Shown piece after piece: positions 50,972-63,518 of a DNA stretch of 64,000 nucleotides (within the stretch, counting starts at the first letter, position 1; every line of letters starts with the position of its first letter). Made by a program: the position numbers and the translations under genes. A model generated the notes under the pieces. It ran no database searches and had not been told where the DNA came from. It worked only from the letters and a program-made list of their open reading frames with translations. The DNA comes from Amoebidium appalachense (taxonomy: Eukaryota > Ichthyosporea). Where the stretch lies: contig CAVNZM010000001.1 in NCBI GenBank assembly GCA_963693365.1, positions 9,672,001 through 9,736,000 on the forward strand, written 5' to 3'.

Positions 50972-51895
50972 GCTCACGCTCATCAGAATGATATCCGACG
51001 GCGCCTGAATAAAGACGTCATTCCCCTGTGTAGGGAACAACGGTCAGATCCTGTAGTACAAGTCTCGTCCTTCTTTACATGGTAGCAGAATACAGTGCCG
51101 TTAAGAACTACACACGCTCCTGGCTAGGATATACGCATACATACACCCAGACTTTTTAGTCCAACACGCTTCCCATCACCTCTGCTACCAACCACCACAC
51201 AACTTTTCCAGTTTTTCGCCGCTTTTCGCGCGTTTACCACTTTACGTTGTGTGTGGGTTTCTACCTGCAGATACAGTTTTTTTTGTCGAACCGTCTCCCC
51301 CTTAGCATGGCTGACAACGGTGACTCGCCTGGATGGTCACGTCACAGGAGGTAAGGTGAATGCTACTACCACACACGATGCACGGTTTGGGGCTCAGCTC
51401 CCATTCCTGCAACAGCTTGCCGCTAATATCTCAGGCACAGCTGCAGAAGACACTCGTATCGTATCCCTAAGAGTGCCCCACACATGCTCGATACCCTTGG
51501 GCCGGGCATGTGGGTTGGTGGTCGGTTTATCTCTACCGACGACTTACGGTGGCGGCTGCCCAGTATGGCTGGCAGCCTGTGTGGCTTCTCGTTTTCAGCG
51601 CATGCCTTATGACACGCGCCAGGCTATTGCCAAAGTGCTGGGCAAGAACCCGGCACTGCTGACCATTGCTAACCAGCAAGCTGCCGGCGGTCACAAGGCC
51701 GCGGGTAAGGGAGGCCGTGGGGGCAACCCCCGCGGCCGTGGTGGCGGCCGGCGTGGCGGAGCCGGGAAGCCGGGCGGACAACCAGTCGCTCACGCTCATC
51801 AGAATGATATCCGACGGCGCCTGAATAAAGACGTCATTCCCCTGTGTAGGGAACAACGGTCAGATACTGTAGTACAAGTCTTGTCCTTCTTTACA
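50972..51895 (+). mobile_element. LTR-retrotransposon remnant with primer-binding site and gag fragment
   Basis: A 108-bp direct repeat (50972-51079 and 51788-51895, about 106 of 108 identical) carries AATAAA (51008, 51824), as expected for the R-U5 end of an LTR. The first copy is followed directly by TGGTAGCAGA at 51080-51089, complementary to the 3' end of initiator tRNA-Met including CCA. Between the copies lies a Gag-like frame (about 51307-51787) with a Gly/Arg-rich tail (KGGRGGNPRGRGGGRRGG). It runs straight into the second repeat, so pol and the U3 part of the 3' LTR are deleted. The near-identity of the repeats suggests a fairly recent element. Confidence 0.75.
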
Positions 51896-52251
51896 ACAGG
51901 CTACACGCACTCCACACCATTGGCTACCGCCACCTCAGACACCCCTACAGCACTACAACACGTACACACCTTTACTCACAATACATATAAGCATACACAC
52001 ACGCGAGCAGGCAACATGGGTATCGCCAAGCACACAGCAAGAAGCAATACAACATTTAACATGGAGAGTACGCAGAGGCATGGGGCATGCACGTGCGCAC
52101 CAAACAATCAGCCGCCGCTGCATCAGATTCTCCCCATACCACTGAATAATCTCCTCATACTCCACTTAGACCCCGGCATCACTATGCAAGAGAACCCCCG
52201 AAATTCACTCACCAAAACACAAAATATAGAAGCAAACTAATACGAATCAGC

Positions 52252-52664
52252 TCAGCACATGACATCGACGATTCGGTCGGCTTCTTTGACACTGCTTGCA
52301 CTCATCGTCTTTTTGCGGCCGTTCAGTTCAAACGAAAAATTCGTCTTCGCTCCATAATCAAACATTGACTTCTGCCCAGGCTTGCTGGCAGCCGTCTTTA
52401 GCTGCTCCGCAGGTGTGGCAACTCTGCGTTTCTTTAAATCACCTATCTGTGAACGAGGTCTGCTTTTGCCTTTTCAGCTTGTGCAATTGCCTTGGTGGTT
52501 GCGTTACTAATGTTATTGCTTGCTTCTACAAGACCCTCGGCAATGATCACTTGGGCCGCTTGCGCGCATTCCTGAAACTTGTCTGTAGCAGCATTTACTT
52601 TGTCTAGTGCACTATTTAGAGACCCAAGTGCAGCTGCCTGCACTTGAACTACTGGCTTGGTCAT
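52252..52664 (-). pseudogene. Small Ala/Lys-rich ORF pair, possibly a frameshifted gene of about 135 codons
   Basis: An ATG at 52664 opens a helical Ala/Gln/Asn-rich stretch (TKPVVQVQAAALGSLNSALD, AQAEKAKADLVHR) ending at TAG near 52443. The next frame is open across this stop and gives IGDLKKRRVATPAEQLK, KSMFDYGAKTNFSFELNG and a stop at 52252. A single missing base, or a very small intron, would join them. A perfect E2F-type box TTTGGCGC (52822-52829) and CCAAT-like sequence lie about 160 bases upstream of the ATG. No family recognised. It is either a small real gene or part of the transposed DNA splitting the repeat. Confidence 0.4.
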
Positions 52665-53041
52665 GATCGTTGCAATTGGTAAACATTAAACAACTACTTT
52701 CCACCTGCCTATATGTATAGCTACGATACCGTTGAAGTAGTGTAGGTATATGAGTCGGACGTTGGTACCTCGACGTCATGTGCCAAATGCGAGCAGCGTT
52801 GGTGATTGGCTCTTCTTTGCATTTGGCGCGCGCGGGGCCAGCCGCTTTAACACCAAAACCAAATCCGAAATACTAAATATAAGGGTCCTGATTGCCTTAT
52901 GAACTATTATGCTATATGTATGGGACCCCTTGTTGCGCTAACATAATCCCGGAAAATGACCGAGGTCATTATGTTAAGATTTTTCGAAATCGGCGTCGAC
53001 ATTATGTTGTTGGCGGATTATGTTATGCGCGGACGGACACT

Positions 53042-53356
53042 GTAAGCCACTTGGAACTAAAACAAATACAACGAATGTAGCTAGCCAATCCCGCTACCTC
53101 TTAGCTACTAACAGAGGAGAGCAAACACAAATAAAATACAATAAGTTCTATCAGGCAAGAGAGCCAGGTGTGCACAGATCTACAGATATCTGTGCACACA
53201 GAAACAAGGGAGAGAGAGAGATACGGGGGGGGGGGGAGGGGGAGGGGGGGGGGGGGGGAGGGGGAGGGGGGGGGGGGGAAGAGAAAGAAAAGAGAAAAGG
53301 GAGAGAGGGGGGAGAGCACAAAGAAGGAGAGCAGACACGAATACAAACAAAATTTA
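53042..53356. repeat. Long dispersed repeat, right copy, second part
   Basis: It matches about 43068-43370 in the same orientation, including the palindromic TGTGCACAGATCTACAGATA segment and the following GA/G-rich tract. It completes the copy begun at 49068; about 110 bases present in the left copy are missing at the interruption. Confidence 0.7.
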
Positions 53357-53663
53357 ATATCTATGCATCCAGCATTAATAGCCGAAACCCCGAAACGTTG
53401 CAAGATCGGCAGTGACGTAATTTAGATTTTCTAAATCGTTCTGCAAAGCGGGCCAGTAGCACGCGTCTGTGACTGTTAGCCAAAGTTCACGGGGTTTTCT
53501 GCCCGCCCCCCCCCCCCCCCCCCCCCCCCCCCAAACCCCCCTCCCGCTGATTCATTGAAATATATGGAAATTGTACGCTTGGGGGTTGAGTTTGCCCAGC
53601 CTCGGCCACTCGTCCCGAAACAACTCCGGTCTTGGCTCGCCCCTCTGGTAAGGACGCTTGATT

Positions 53664-53664
<1 letters not shown>

Positions 53665-53722
<58 letters not shown>
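53665..53722. repeat. Poly-C run of 58, followed by A12
   Basis: Fifty-eight consecutive C (53665-53722), then twelve A. A T-then-G20 block follows at about 53751-53780, and further C runs at 53818-53860. The G58 strand could form quadruplexes. Confidence 0.95.
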
Positions 53723-53732
<10 letters not shown>

Positions 53733-54459
53733 AACAAGGTCGCGACAAACATTTTTTTTTGGGGGGGGGGGGGGGGGGGGTATTTTGACCCCGATGTAGT
53801 GATCAGTAGCCTCATACCCCCCCCCCCCCCCCCCCCCCTCCCCCCCCCCCCCCCCCCCCCTTCCCCTCCCCTCCCTTCTTCTTCTCACATATCGGGACAA
53901 ATTCGTGAACCTCCGGGATCCAAAGTTGCAGTGTGTTTTATAAGAAACAAGGTTTCGGCGCTGATGTCCGTAATGATATGTTAAGGAACAGAAGGTTTCC
54001 CGAGCATACGCAGGACATTTTCGTAAATTTCAAAGTGTACATGTGGCTTTTAATGCAGTAAAGCAAATTTCATTCCTAATTTACTAGTAATATTCAATAT
54101 TAAAGTCAAGCTGTAGTAAGCCTGGGGAAAAAATGGCCATAATAATTAGATAACTAATTACAACAAAATGGAAAATTATTATAAGTTTAACTATCTAACA
54201 AATCATACTGTGTTTGTACGGCGAATGTATCTCCTATTTGTACATGCAAAATTGTGTACGTACACGATGCTGCTCACTGCCAGTACCTTTAAGATACTAA
54301 TGTGGCTCGGTTTGCGCTGAGGTAGAACAGTTTCTTTGAGCAGTGTTGGTGTGTTGTAATGAATTTACATGCATGTGTGTGTGTGTCAACGAAGTTACAG
54401 TGTGTATCCCTGTATGCACCAGCACTCAGACTGGCACATACACCGACACACCCTGAGAC

Positions 54460-54589
<130 letters not shown>

Positions 54590-55237
54590 ATGCAAGTGTG
54601 TGTGTGTGCATGCATGTATGTCGACATCATGTGACGTGTCTGTGTGTGAAATGTGTGTGATTTGTGTATGCGTACGTGTCCGCCTGCAGGTGCCATGTGT
54701 TGTGCAGCTACAGATCACAAGGTCTCTCGTAAATAATCGGTGCAATAAATATCGATCATACGGGACATTCGGTTGTCATTAACGCATTCGGTCGTTCGAC
54801 TGCTGAGCCCATGGTCGCCGATGGGACTATGTAGGTGAGGGCTGCTGCAAGATAAGGATATGGTTAGTTTTTTGTTTTTTTGTTTTTTTTTTGGTTTTGT
54901 TTTGTTTTGTTTTGTTTTCTGGTTGTTTTCCTGTTATACATTCAACATTCGGATGACTGATATTATCGGTCGAGGACACATAACCCAATGAATAAATTCA
55001 CGGTCTGTGTGTGGTTCCGGGCCGGTAGGCTATTGCACTTAGTCTCAGTGTGTGTGCGCGCGCGAACAAGTGTGTGTGTGTGTGTGTGTGTGTGCGTGTG
55101 CGTGTGTGTGTGTGTTCCTATATGTGTGTGTGTGTGCGCCCGCACGCTCCATAATCGAAAGGATTAGTGCCGGGTGATTGAGTGATCTAATGAGAGAGGC
55201 ACAGAGAGAGAGACAGAGAGAGGGGGGAAGAGAAAGG

Positions 55238-55289
<52 letters not shown>

Positions 55290-55305
55290 GAGAGAGAAAG
55301 AGAGT

Positions 55306-55369
<64 letters not shown>

Positions 55370-55398
55370 GTGTGTGTGTGTGTTTTCTTGTGCCAGGA

Positions 55399-55430
<32 letters not shown>

Positions 55431-55597
55431 TGTACGTGTACTTGTGTTTGTGTGTCTAACGGCCATACGTGCTGTCCTACAGAATGTGCTTGTGCTAAGG
55501 ATAAACTTAGGAGGGGTGGAAGGGCTGTTTCCGCCCGAGGTGACGGGGGGCTGGGGGGAGGGGGGGGGGGGGGGGGGGAGGGGAAGCCACACCCTAC

Positions 55598-57292
55598 CTG
55601 CTGAAGTTGTGGTCGTGGCCTTGGCCTAGCGGTTAAAGGTAAGGTCCAATTGAAAATTCGCGCCGTCACCATGCTTGGACCCCGCAAATCTGCCGTCGTG
55701 TGGGGCATATCCCAGCGTGCTTGGATAACCTGGGTGGCGAATTGGTCCAATGTCTGCACCGAAACGACAAAGCGGAGGATAGACGAATATCCGACGCAAG
55801 CCGAAATTATGTGGTGGGGGTTTATTATGCTGTAAGTCATCAGGACCCCAAACGTCACGGCCAAAATTAACGTTGTTCGCAAATTCGAGTAGAAATCGTT
55901 GAACTGGATAGATGCCCTCCACGACTTGCCGAGATAGTACAGTAAAATCGGCGCATATATGAATGCGAGCGGGAAAAGTCCGAGCAGGCCGTATCGTGTT
56001 CCGGATGGGTGAAGGTTGTCGCGGAATCTCCAGATGAAATACGTAATGCTACAACTCAAGAACCCCAAAACGGTCATGAGGAGGGTAAATCTCAGTGGGC
56101 TGAACTTCTTCACCCCCGTATTGGTCACCTTAGAGCTGAAGGCTGCCGCGAGCATGCGCTGCCGCATGATCAAAACGGAAAGGTAGGCCGAGATGAAGAG
56201 AATTGCAATCAGAAAACCAAAAAAAACTAAGTTGGAGCAATAGAGGATCTCACGGTTCAAAATCTCAGGAACATGATAATCGACATCAGCTGGGAATTGG
56301 CCAAGCTGAACGAGGTAGGCTATGGACATGAACAAGGAAGACGCTACAACACCGAGGGAAACCGTGAAGAGCAGAACGAGGTATACCCGCCCACGGGATC
56401 TGACAGCCGCATGGTGGCGCTTTGCGAAAACAATGAGACCAACGATCCCCACCAAAAGAAAACTTGCCAACGAAAAACTGATCTCGTATACGGATATCTG
56501 CCACCCTAGCGCTTTCGCTCTATCCGCCACCTCTTGGAACAGTTGCACCTGTGACACGAGTGATAAATTCGCTTCCTGGTAGAGTGTTTCGTTAAATGGT
56601 TGCGCATGTTTCGCCGCTAGAGCGGCCGATTGTGCACTGCTTAGAACATCCCCCTGAGTTCGCACCGTGTAAAACGGGCTGACATTGGTGATGCCCAGGC
56701 ACAATCCCAAAAACAGTATTTCCACACCCAGAGCAATAATAAGCACAACAAGGTGCGCGACGAACGTCTGCCTCACATACACCTTGACGCTTGCCGCCCG
56801 CCTTTCCCTATACTTATTTGCCGCCTTTTCCAGTTCGGATTCCGGTCCGGATCCATTCTGGAGGCCCAATTCCTCGGCAATTAGCTCTGCATGTCTGTTA
56901 TATCTCCTTGTTCCATCTTGCACCCTCCTTCCTGCTCCTGCTCCCTGCCTGCATAGTTCATCCCCTTCGGCTTTTTCAGTTTTTACACTGACGATTTCGG
57001 CTGGGGGGACAAGAATGATAGTTGCATCTTTGGGAAGCTCCAAGGACGCCCATTGTTTCCCGCCCGTTACGTTTTCAATCGTGCTGGATTCAAAGTCTCG
57101 AGGTGGGGTTTTGAGGACGCTAGCGGCGGCAACTGCGTAACTGCTGGAATAGTGCGGTGTTCGTGTAAAATCAGCAGCTGGGGAAATTGGATCCCGGCCG
57201 CTTGTGGTTGTGTGTGATGAGGTGTGTTGGTGGGTGCTGAGAGGGTGATTTGTGTCTGTTGGGCTATTTTTGGACCCTAAAGGTACGTGCAT
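55598..57292 (-). CDS. Seven-helix membrane protein, first exon (565 codons), 3' end not placed
   Basis: ATG at 57292. The frame stays open for 565 codons to a strong donor CAG|GTAGGG at 55598/55597; beyond it the frame runs into C, CA and CT repeats, so the exon ends there. Residues 1-175 are polar and Ser/Thr/Pro-rich, then basic (YRERRAASVKVYVR). Seven hydrophobic helices lie at about 177-201, 268-290, 303-328, 350-376, 400-421, 434-454 and 473-490. A long first loop (202-266) has Asn-X-Ser/Thr sites (NVS, NET, NLS), so it probably faces outward. The topology resembles seven-helix receptor-like or transporter-like proteins. A basic KRHHAAVRSRGR loop follows helix 2. No family signature is certain. 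The C-terminal part depends on unplaced exons to the left. Confidence 0.75.
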
Positions 57293-59799
57293 ATTGGTGG
57301 AGCGTAATACGGGTGGAGATTAGTGGGTGCATGCTTAGGTGTATACGGGTAGAAGGAAAAGGGGGTTTACTTATACTAAGAAAAGGATGAGGACGGGCAA
57401 AAAGCATGAAGTCGCTCGATAGTAGTGATGGTGTGGCCCATGTGGCGAGTGAAGCGATGTGAAGGGAAGATCATAAAGAAATGGCTGATAACAAATGAAC
57501 TTGGTAAGGTCGCGTTAGTAAGATGTGAATTGTAACACAGGAAAATACGTGTAGTATAATGTTTCCATGAGTCAAGAGGCTTCAACTTGACAAACGGACA
57601 CCACGTTAGATCTTTGCATTAGTTTAGAATTCAAACGAAAAGTTGTGTGTGTAAGCCAAGCGTATGTGTCGGGGTTCTGACTGTTACTTCGTCTTTTCAT
57701 CAACTGCGTCTCATGCATGTTATTTCTTATCCACCGCACATATCACAACAAGCTAATTTATCCGCTACACATATGTTACAGTTGAAGCTACCACTACAAT
57801 ATAGTGCCATGGCTTGAGTTCGCGATCGTGAACAACGGCAGAATGGTGTCAAGGACCCAAGGAGTGTGATCACCCACAAAACGCTGGATTGAAAAGAAAT
57901 AAACCTTATCAGCTGTAGAGCAAACGTTCACAATCTTTCCTTTTTTGCGATTGAAAATGATAAGATATATGGAAACACATATAAACCACAGTCACATTGT
58001 AACCACACTATATTCCTACTTTTCTTTATTGTTTTATAAAAATGAATTCTCGAAAACATCATCATTGTTATATATAAGCATTTAAGGAAATAAAATATGA
58101 ATATGTTGGGTTTTCCCTATATATACCGTGCTTTTATTGGGAATTCTATTCGCCGTGACTCGAGTGGTTTCTCAGTGACAGCTCAATTTGCCGTAGTTTA
58201 CAGATACAAACGAATGCAATTCGGCTATTTTTGCAGATGTATCTAGCTAGCTTCGATATCGATTGGCGGACAGTGCATATTTCGAAATATTCTCACCAAT
58301 CATGGAGTGAGGCTGTGAATAGGCGGCGTTAGGGCCATAATTATGCCTAAAGCCCATTTCGCCTTGAGGTACAGCCCGTTGTTGTTTCCGTTAGTTGATA
58401 CAGAGGTTTGTCAAACCAAAAACTCATGAATTATATACTGTGGTCAATACCAATTTATATTACCATCTTCGTTGGAGGCAACTACCAAGTTTCTTGGATG
58501 TCTCAGACGGCCAGCAGTAGTCACTAGTAGGGTATTTTCACACCCTGGGAGGAGATCCGTGCCGCCTCCGCGGCCCGGCCTGGGGGTCACTGTGATAGGC
58601 AGTAGGCACTGAAGGAAGCCCTCAAGAACTGATGATAATGCTACTTTTTGATAGGCACCTGAAAGACGAAAGCGATCGATTTGTTCAGTCAACGATTACA
58701 AAAAAAAAAGATGAAACCGAGAAATACAGCCGTACTGTATGCTGCACGGTGCACACAATGCACTTAGCAAGTTACGCCGGCGTCGCCGAAAAAGTGTGCG
58801 CGGCCGCTGCTGTACTACTACGGTGCGAGAAGCCCACGTGATTGGTTCAGTGCTCATCCAATCAACATCTGATTGCTGTTTACGTACATCACGGAGTCCC
58901 ATCCGTCCCAATCTGGGCCCATCATCCCCGTGACTCGTGAGCAGAGACTTGAAGCAAGTCCTACCACGTGTCCAATAGTTCGCCCCCCGTTTTTAAGCCT
59001 AATACCTCCCTTTCCTACACAATTAAAGACATCACTTCTACCTATATGCAAGCCGTGTATTTTAGAAAAAACGCTCAAGCTCGATTCCCAAAAAAATGTA
59101 AACGTTGCCATAGCCATCAGGTGCGCGCACCATCGCGCGGTCAAGCTTGTATGTACTGTTAGTAACTCAAGCTTGGTGAGTCATGAAGGCTCTTGTGCAG
59201 CAGTGTATGGCCGGATATGAAGTTCATAAATTATCTCTCTGTATCATAATAAAAGAGTGGGGATTTCCCCCATGTTTCTATTGAGTTCAGACAAGAAGAA
59301 GTGACTCACGTCAGTACGGTGCTGCACTGATCATGAGGCCGGTCGTTTTTTTTTTTCATGACTGGCCCAGTGAGGGGCGCTGTCACCGTGGCTGTCTGTC
59401 CGCACCATGCATGCACTGCATGCGCAGCGGCCACTTGGCCATGGAGTCACAGACTCCCGTCATGACGCACCATTCGCGGCGGGGGTCGGACTGCCCGCGG
59501 CGAGGGCTAGGCGCCTGTGTGTGTGTGTGTGTACACATGTGTGTGTGTGTGTGTGTGTGTGTCTTGTGTGTGTGGGTGCGCGCGTGCCCCCCCCCTTTAC
59601 TCTCCCTGAGGGGGAAAAAGCACCCAACACTTGCGCAGATCTACATTTTCCTTGGGACGTGTGGATATCGATGTGACTATAGCTACCTAAAGCAGGGCTT
59701 TTGAATACATGCCTGTGTGTGGTAGTGGGTGTGTTTGCGTGTGTTGCACACATGCACACACACAAACACACAACACCGATGGGGAGAGAAAAAGAGAGG
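57293..59799. other. Region upstream of the seven-helix gene, no gene recognised
   Basis: It is mostly unique AT-rich sequence. The stretch 58780-58920 is GC-rich with CCAAT-type motifs and CACGTG (near 58833), a promoter-like composition. ATTCCTACTTTTCTTTATTG near 58012 resembles the interior of the MITE at 25227. (GT)n lies at about 59515-59565. Confidence 0.45.
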
Positions 59800-59818
59800 C
59801 AGAGAGAGAGAGAGAGAG

Positions 59819-59861
<43 letters not shown>

Positions 59862-60479
59862 GGGGGGGAGGGGAGGGAGGGGGGAGGGATCGGAAGGAGG
59901 GGGGGATGGAGAGATGGAGGGAGGGAGGCCGCGGACAGAGAGCTTAACTGACTGCGTATCGAGTGCACATCCGAAGCTACAGTTATCCGAAGTTCTGCGC
60001 TTTTAGTGTCGAGGAAAAAAAAAACAAAAACAAGAGACCAGCTCTTGTGCAACTCCCATTTATTTGGTAACCCCCCCGGCCTTCCCCCCCCCCCCCCCTC
60101 CCCTCCCCCCCCAACATGTTCGATCAATTAGCCATATATGGCAACCGTGAGAAAAGGATCGCTTTTGGTTACAACTCCCACGTGCTACGATCAGATAAGC
60201 CATATGGCAACTGCGAGAACCCAATGAATTGCCACTAATAAGCAGCTACAAAGGTACACTAGGAGTGCAATTGTTCAACCGGACTGGGCCTAGAGCACAG
60301 TCCCTTAAAGCTTCTATGCCGCATTTGTGCAAGGCTAACCAACCAACCACCACCACTGGGCCACCACCACCGGTACCAAGTTCTCCTTACGGATCACACG
60401 TCGTGCCTCTCTGCTCCCTCCCTAGACTTTAGCCCCCCCCTCTCCCCCCTCCCCCTCTAGAGCTCCCCCCCCCCCCTTC

Positions 60480-60516
<37 letters not shown>

Positions 60517-61300
60517 TGAGGGGGAAAAAACCGTCACTGTACCACACGACGGCAAGGTTTACATGTTCCAAATCCTCGGCACAATCTCATGTTACTGTAT
60601 GTACGTAGCTAGGCTGTAGGGCATAAGGCATGACAAGTTGATGTAAATTTATCCCAAGGATGTGAAAGAGTTATGGAGAGCCTAGGCATCGATCAGGATC
60701 GGCAAAAAGAAAAAGAAAGAAAGAACAAATAGGACCGGTGCAAAAAGCCCCATAAGCAAGGACTTGGTATACATAAGGAGAGGGAAGGGTAGGGGGTGGT
60801 TTCGAAATGATATATCATAGACGTACCTGATTTGTATGTATATATGCACACACACACACCAAGGCCTCCTAGATAAAGTTTATCTAGGGGGCCTTGACAC
60901 ACACACACACCCAAGCATATGAGAGAGAGAGAGAGCGGAGACCGAGAGAGAGAGGGAGGGAGGGAGGGAGGGAAGGAGGGAGGGAGGGAGGGAGGGGGGG
61001 GGGGGGGGGGGGGGGGGGAGGGGAGGAAGGGAGGGAGGGAGGGACAGAGGGACTGCATATTGAGTGCACCGTTCAAACGACACACGTATCACTTCCTCAT
61101 TTTCAGCTTCGAAAAAAAACAACAACAGACCAGCTGTTGCACAGCTCTTATTTACTAAGTACACCCTCCCACGGTTTCGATCGGGTTAGCCATATATGGC
61201 AACAGTGAAAAACACATTGAATTTCGGTACACCACCCACGTGCTTCGATCGGATTAGCCATATATGGCAGGTATGGGAAACCAACAAAGAATCACTACAA
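59800..61300. repeat. Diverged tandem duplication (unit about 1.1 kb) with CArG-like boxes
   Basis: The order GA repeat, G run, GGGAGGGAGG, ACTGCGTATCGAGTGCAC, AAAAAACAAAAACAAGAGACC, CGATC...TTAGCCATATATGGC in 59800-60240 recurs with divergence in about 60910-61300. CCATATATGG, a consensus CArG box, occurs at 60132-60141, 61190-61199 and 61258-61267, with a shorter CCATATGG near 60200. Each copy has a CCACGTGCT segment between the boxes. Confidence 0.7.
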
Positions 61301-61672
61301 TGCAGCAATGCATGATATGCTTTAATGATGCTCCTTTCTCGTAGTCATAGCGGTAACGGGATTAGGGTCTCAAGGAATAATTCAACACGCCCATTTTCAT
61401 TCTGTGTCTGCGATGAAGCTCTAGCTGTATCGACGCACCCTATGTAACAAAAATTCCATGCAACAACGCCAGCAATAGATGATGCATTGTTCAAACACCT
61501 TTTGCTCTCAATCATTTTGACTCCTCAAATTCAAATACAAACCGCAACTGACAAAACTCGACGACAAACACAGGAAATTTCAAAAACATTAGGGCAGAGG
61601 AAAGAGAGAAACCAACCAAAAAACCAACACGAGTGTATGTACACTACTCTCATGAGGAACACAACCACAACA

Positions 61673-63484
61673 CTACCTTTTACCCCTTCCTCTGAACCCA
61701 CCCCTGCCACCCCTCCCGCCCCTACCTCCCCCACCACCTCTTCCCCCGCCTCCCCCCCCCCCCCTCCCTCCCCGATCTGCGCCCCCTTCCCCCACTCCCC
61801 CTTCCCCACCCCCTCTTCCACCTCTCCCTCCCCTTCCTCCACCGCTTCCCCCCCAGCTCTTTCTGCTCTTCCAATCATCTTTTCTTCCCTCCCACTCCAA
61901 CTGTTTCTTGTGGTCGACGGTTCCGGATGATTCGAGAAGGTCTGCAAAGTCGTCTGCGTCGGCAAAGACCGAAGACTTCTTTGGTTTCTTCTTTGGCTTC
62001 TTGTCTCCGTCCTCGCCTGTGGGGTACGGTGTTAACCTCTTCGGGCCTGCACTAATTGATTTGGCCGGCAGCCGGCCATCTCTAAACAGCTCTAAAGAAC
62101 TCTATCGAGGCTCAAAATCGATAGAAAAAGCTCAAATGAATTGTAAATCCACGTATATGTCTTACCTTCATACGTTTCTAAGATAATTTGGGGGGGGGGA
62201 AATCATTACTTCGTATACTTGTGCATCTGTTTCTGTGTTTCTCAGCGACTATCCAGGGAAATTTTCCGGTATGAACAGGTTAATGTAATTCGTGGCCCAA
62301 TTTATCAGGCCCCCCTCCCCCCCCTCCCCCCCTCCCCCCCCCCCCTCCATATTTCTTTTCCCAACAACTCTCCAAGAATTTTTTTGTGGGGGGAGAGGGG
62401 GGGGGGGGGGAAGTGAGAAGTTTTGATAGTCTGCGGTATGCAAGTTCAAGTTTGTGTATGTATGTTCTTAAGATTATGTCGTGTGTGTGTGTGTACAGGG
62501 TGTGGGCGTGTTGTGTGTGTGGATGCGTGCAGGTGCGTGTCAAAATCGATAGAAAAAGCTCAAATGAATTGTAAATCCACGTATATGTCTTACCTTCATA
62601 CGTTTCTAAGATAATTTGGGGGGGGAAATCATTACTTCGTATACTTGTGCATCTGTTTCTGTGTTTCTCAGCGACTATCCAGGGAAATTTTCCGGTATGA
62701 ACAGGTTAATGTAATTCGTGGCCCAATTTATCAGGCCCCCCCCCCCCCCCCCCCCCCTCCCCCCCCCCCCTCCATATTTCTTTTCCCAACAACTCTCCAA
62801 GAATTTTTTTGTGGGGGGAGAGGGGGGGGGGGGGAAGTGAGAAGTTTTGATAGTCTGCGGTATGCAAGTTCAAGTTTGTGTATGTATGTTCTTAAGATTA
62901 TGTCGTGTGTGTGTGTGTACAGGGTGTGGGCGTGTTGTGTGTGTGGATGCGTGCAGGTGCGTGTCAAAATCGATAGAAAAAGCTCAAATGAATTGTAAAT
63001 CCACGTATATGTCTTACCTTCATACGTTTCTAAGATAATTTGGGGGGGGAAATCATTACTTCGTATACTTGTGCATCTGTTTCTGTGTTTCTCAGCGACT
63101 ATCCAGGGAAATTTTCCGGTATGAACAGGTTAATGTAATTCGTGGCCCAATTTATCAGGCCCCCCCTCCCCCCCCCCCCTCCACCCTCACACACCCCTTT
63201 GTTTTTATTTTCTTTTCCCAACAACTCTCCAAGAATTTTTTGTGGGGGGGAGAGGGGAGGGGGGGGGGGGGGGGGAAGTGAGAAGTTTTGATAGTCTGCG
63301 GTATGCAAGTTCAAGTTTGTGTATGTATGTTCTTAAGATTATGTCGTGTGTGTGTGTGTACAGGGTGTGGGTGTGTGGATGCGTGCAGGTGCGTGTGCCT
63401 GTGCACATGGGTGTGTAAGTATGTGAACATGGTTTTTTCCCTTGCCTTTTTTCTTTTTCTTCTTTCTCTTTTTTTTCTTTGCCG

Positions 63485-63518
<34 letters not shown>

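Noticed and set aside
62219-62416. Repeated frame beginning MCICFCVSQRLSREIF in the 424-bp units
   Set aside because: It is conserved only because the DNA repeats are nearly identical, ends in C-run translation, and lies antisense within an intron.
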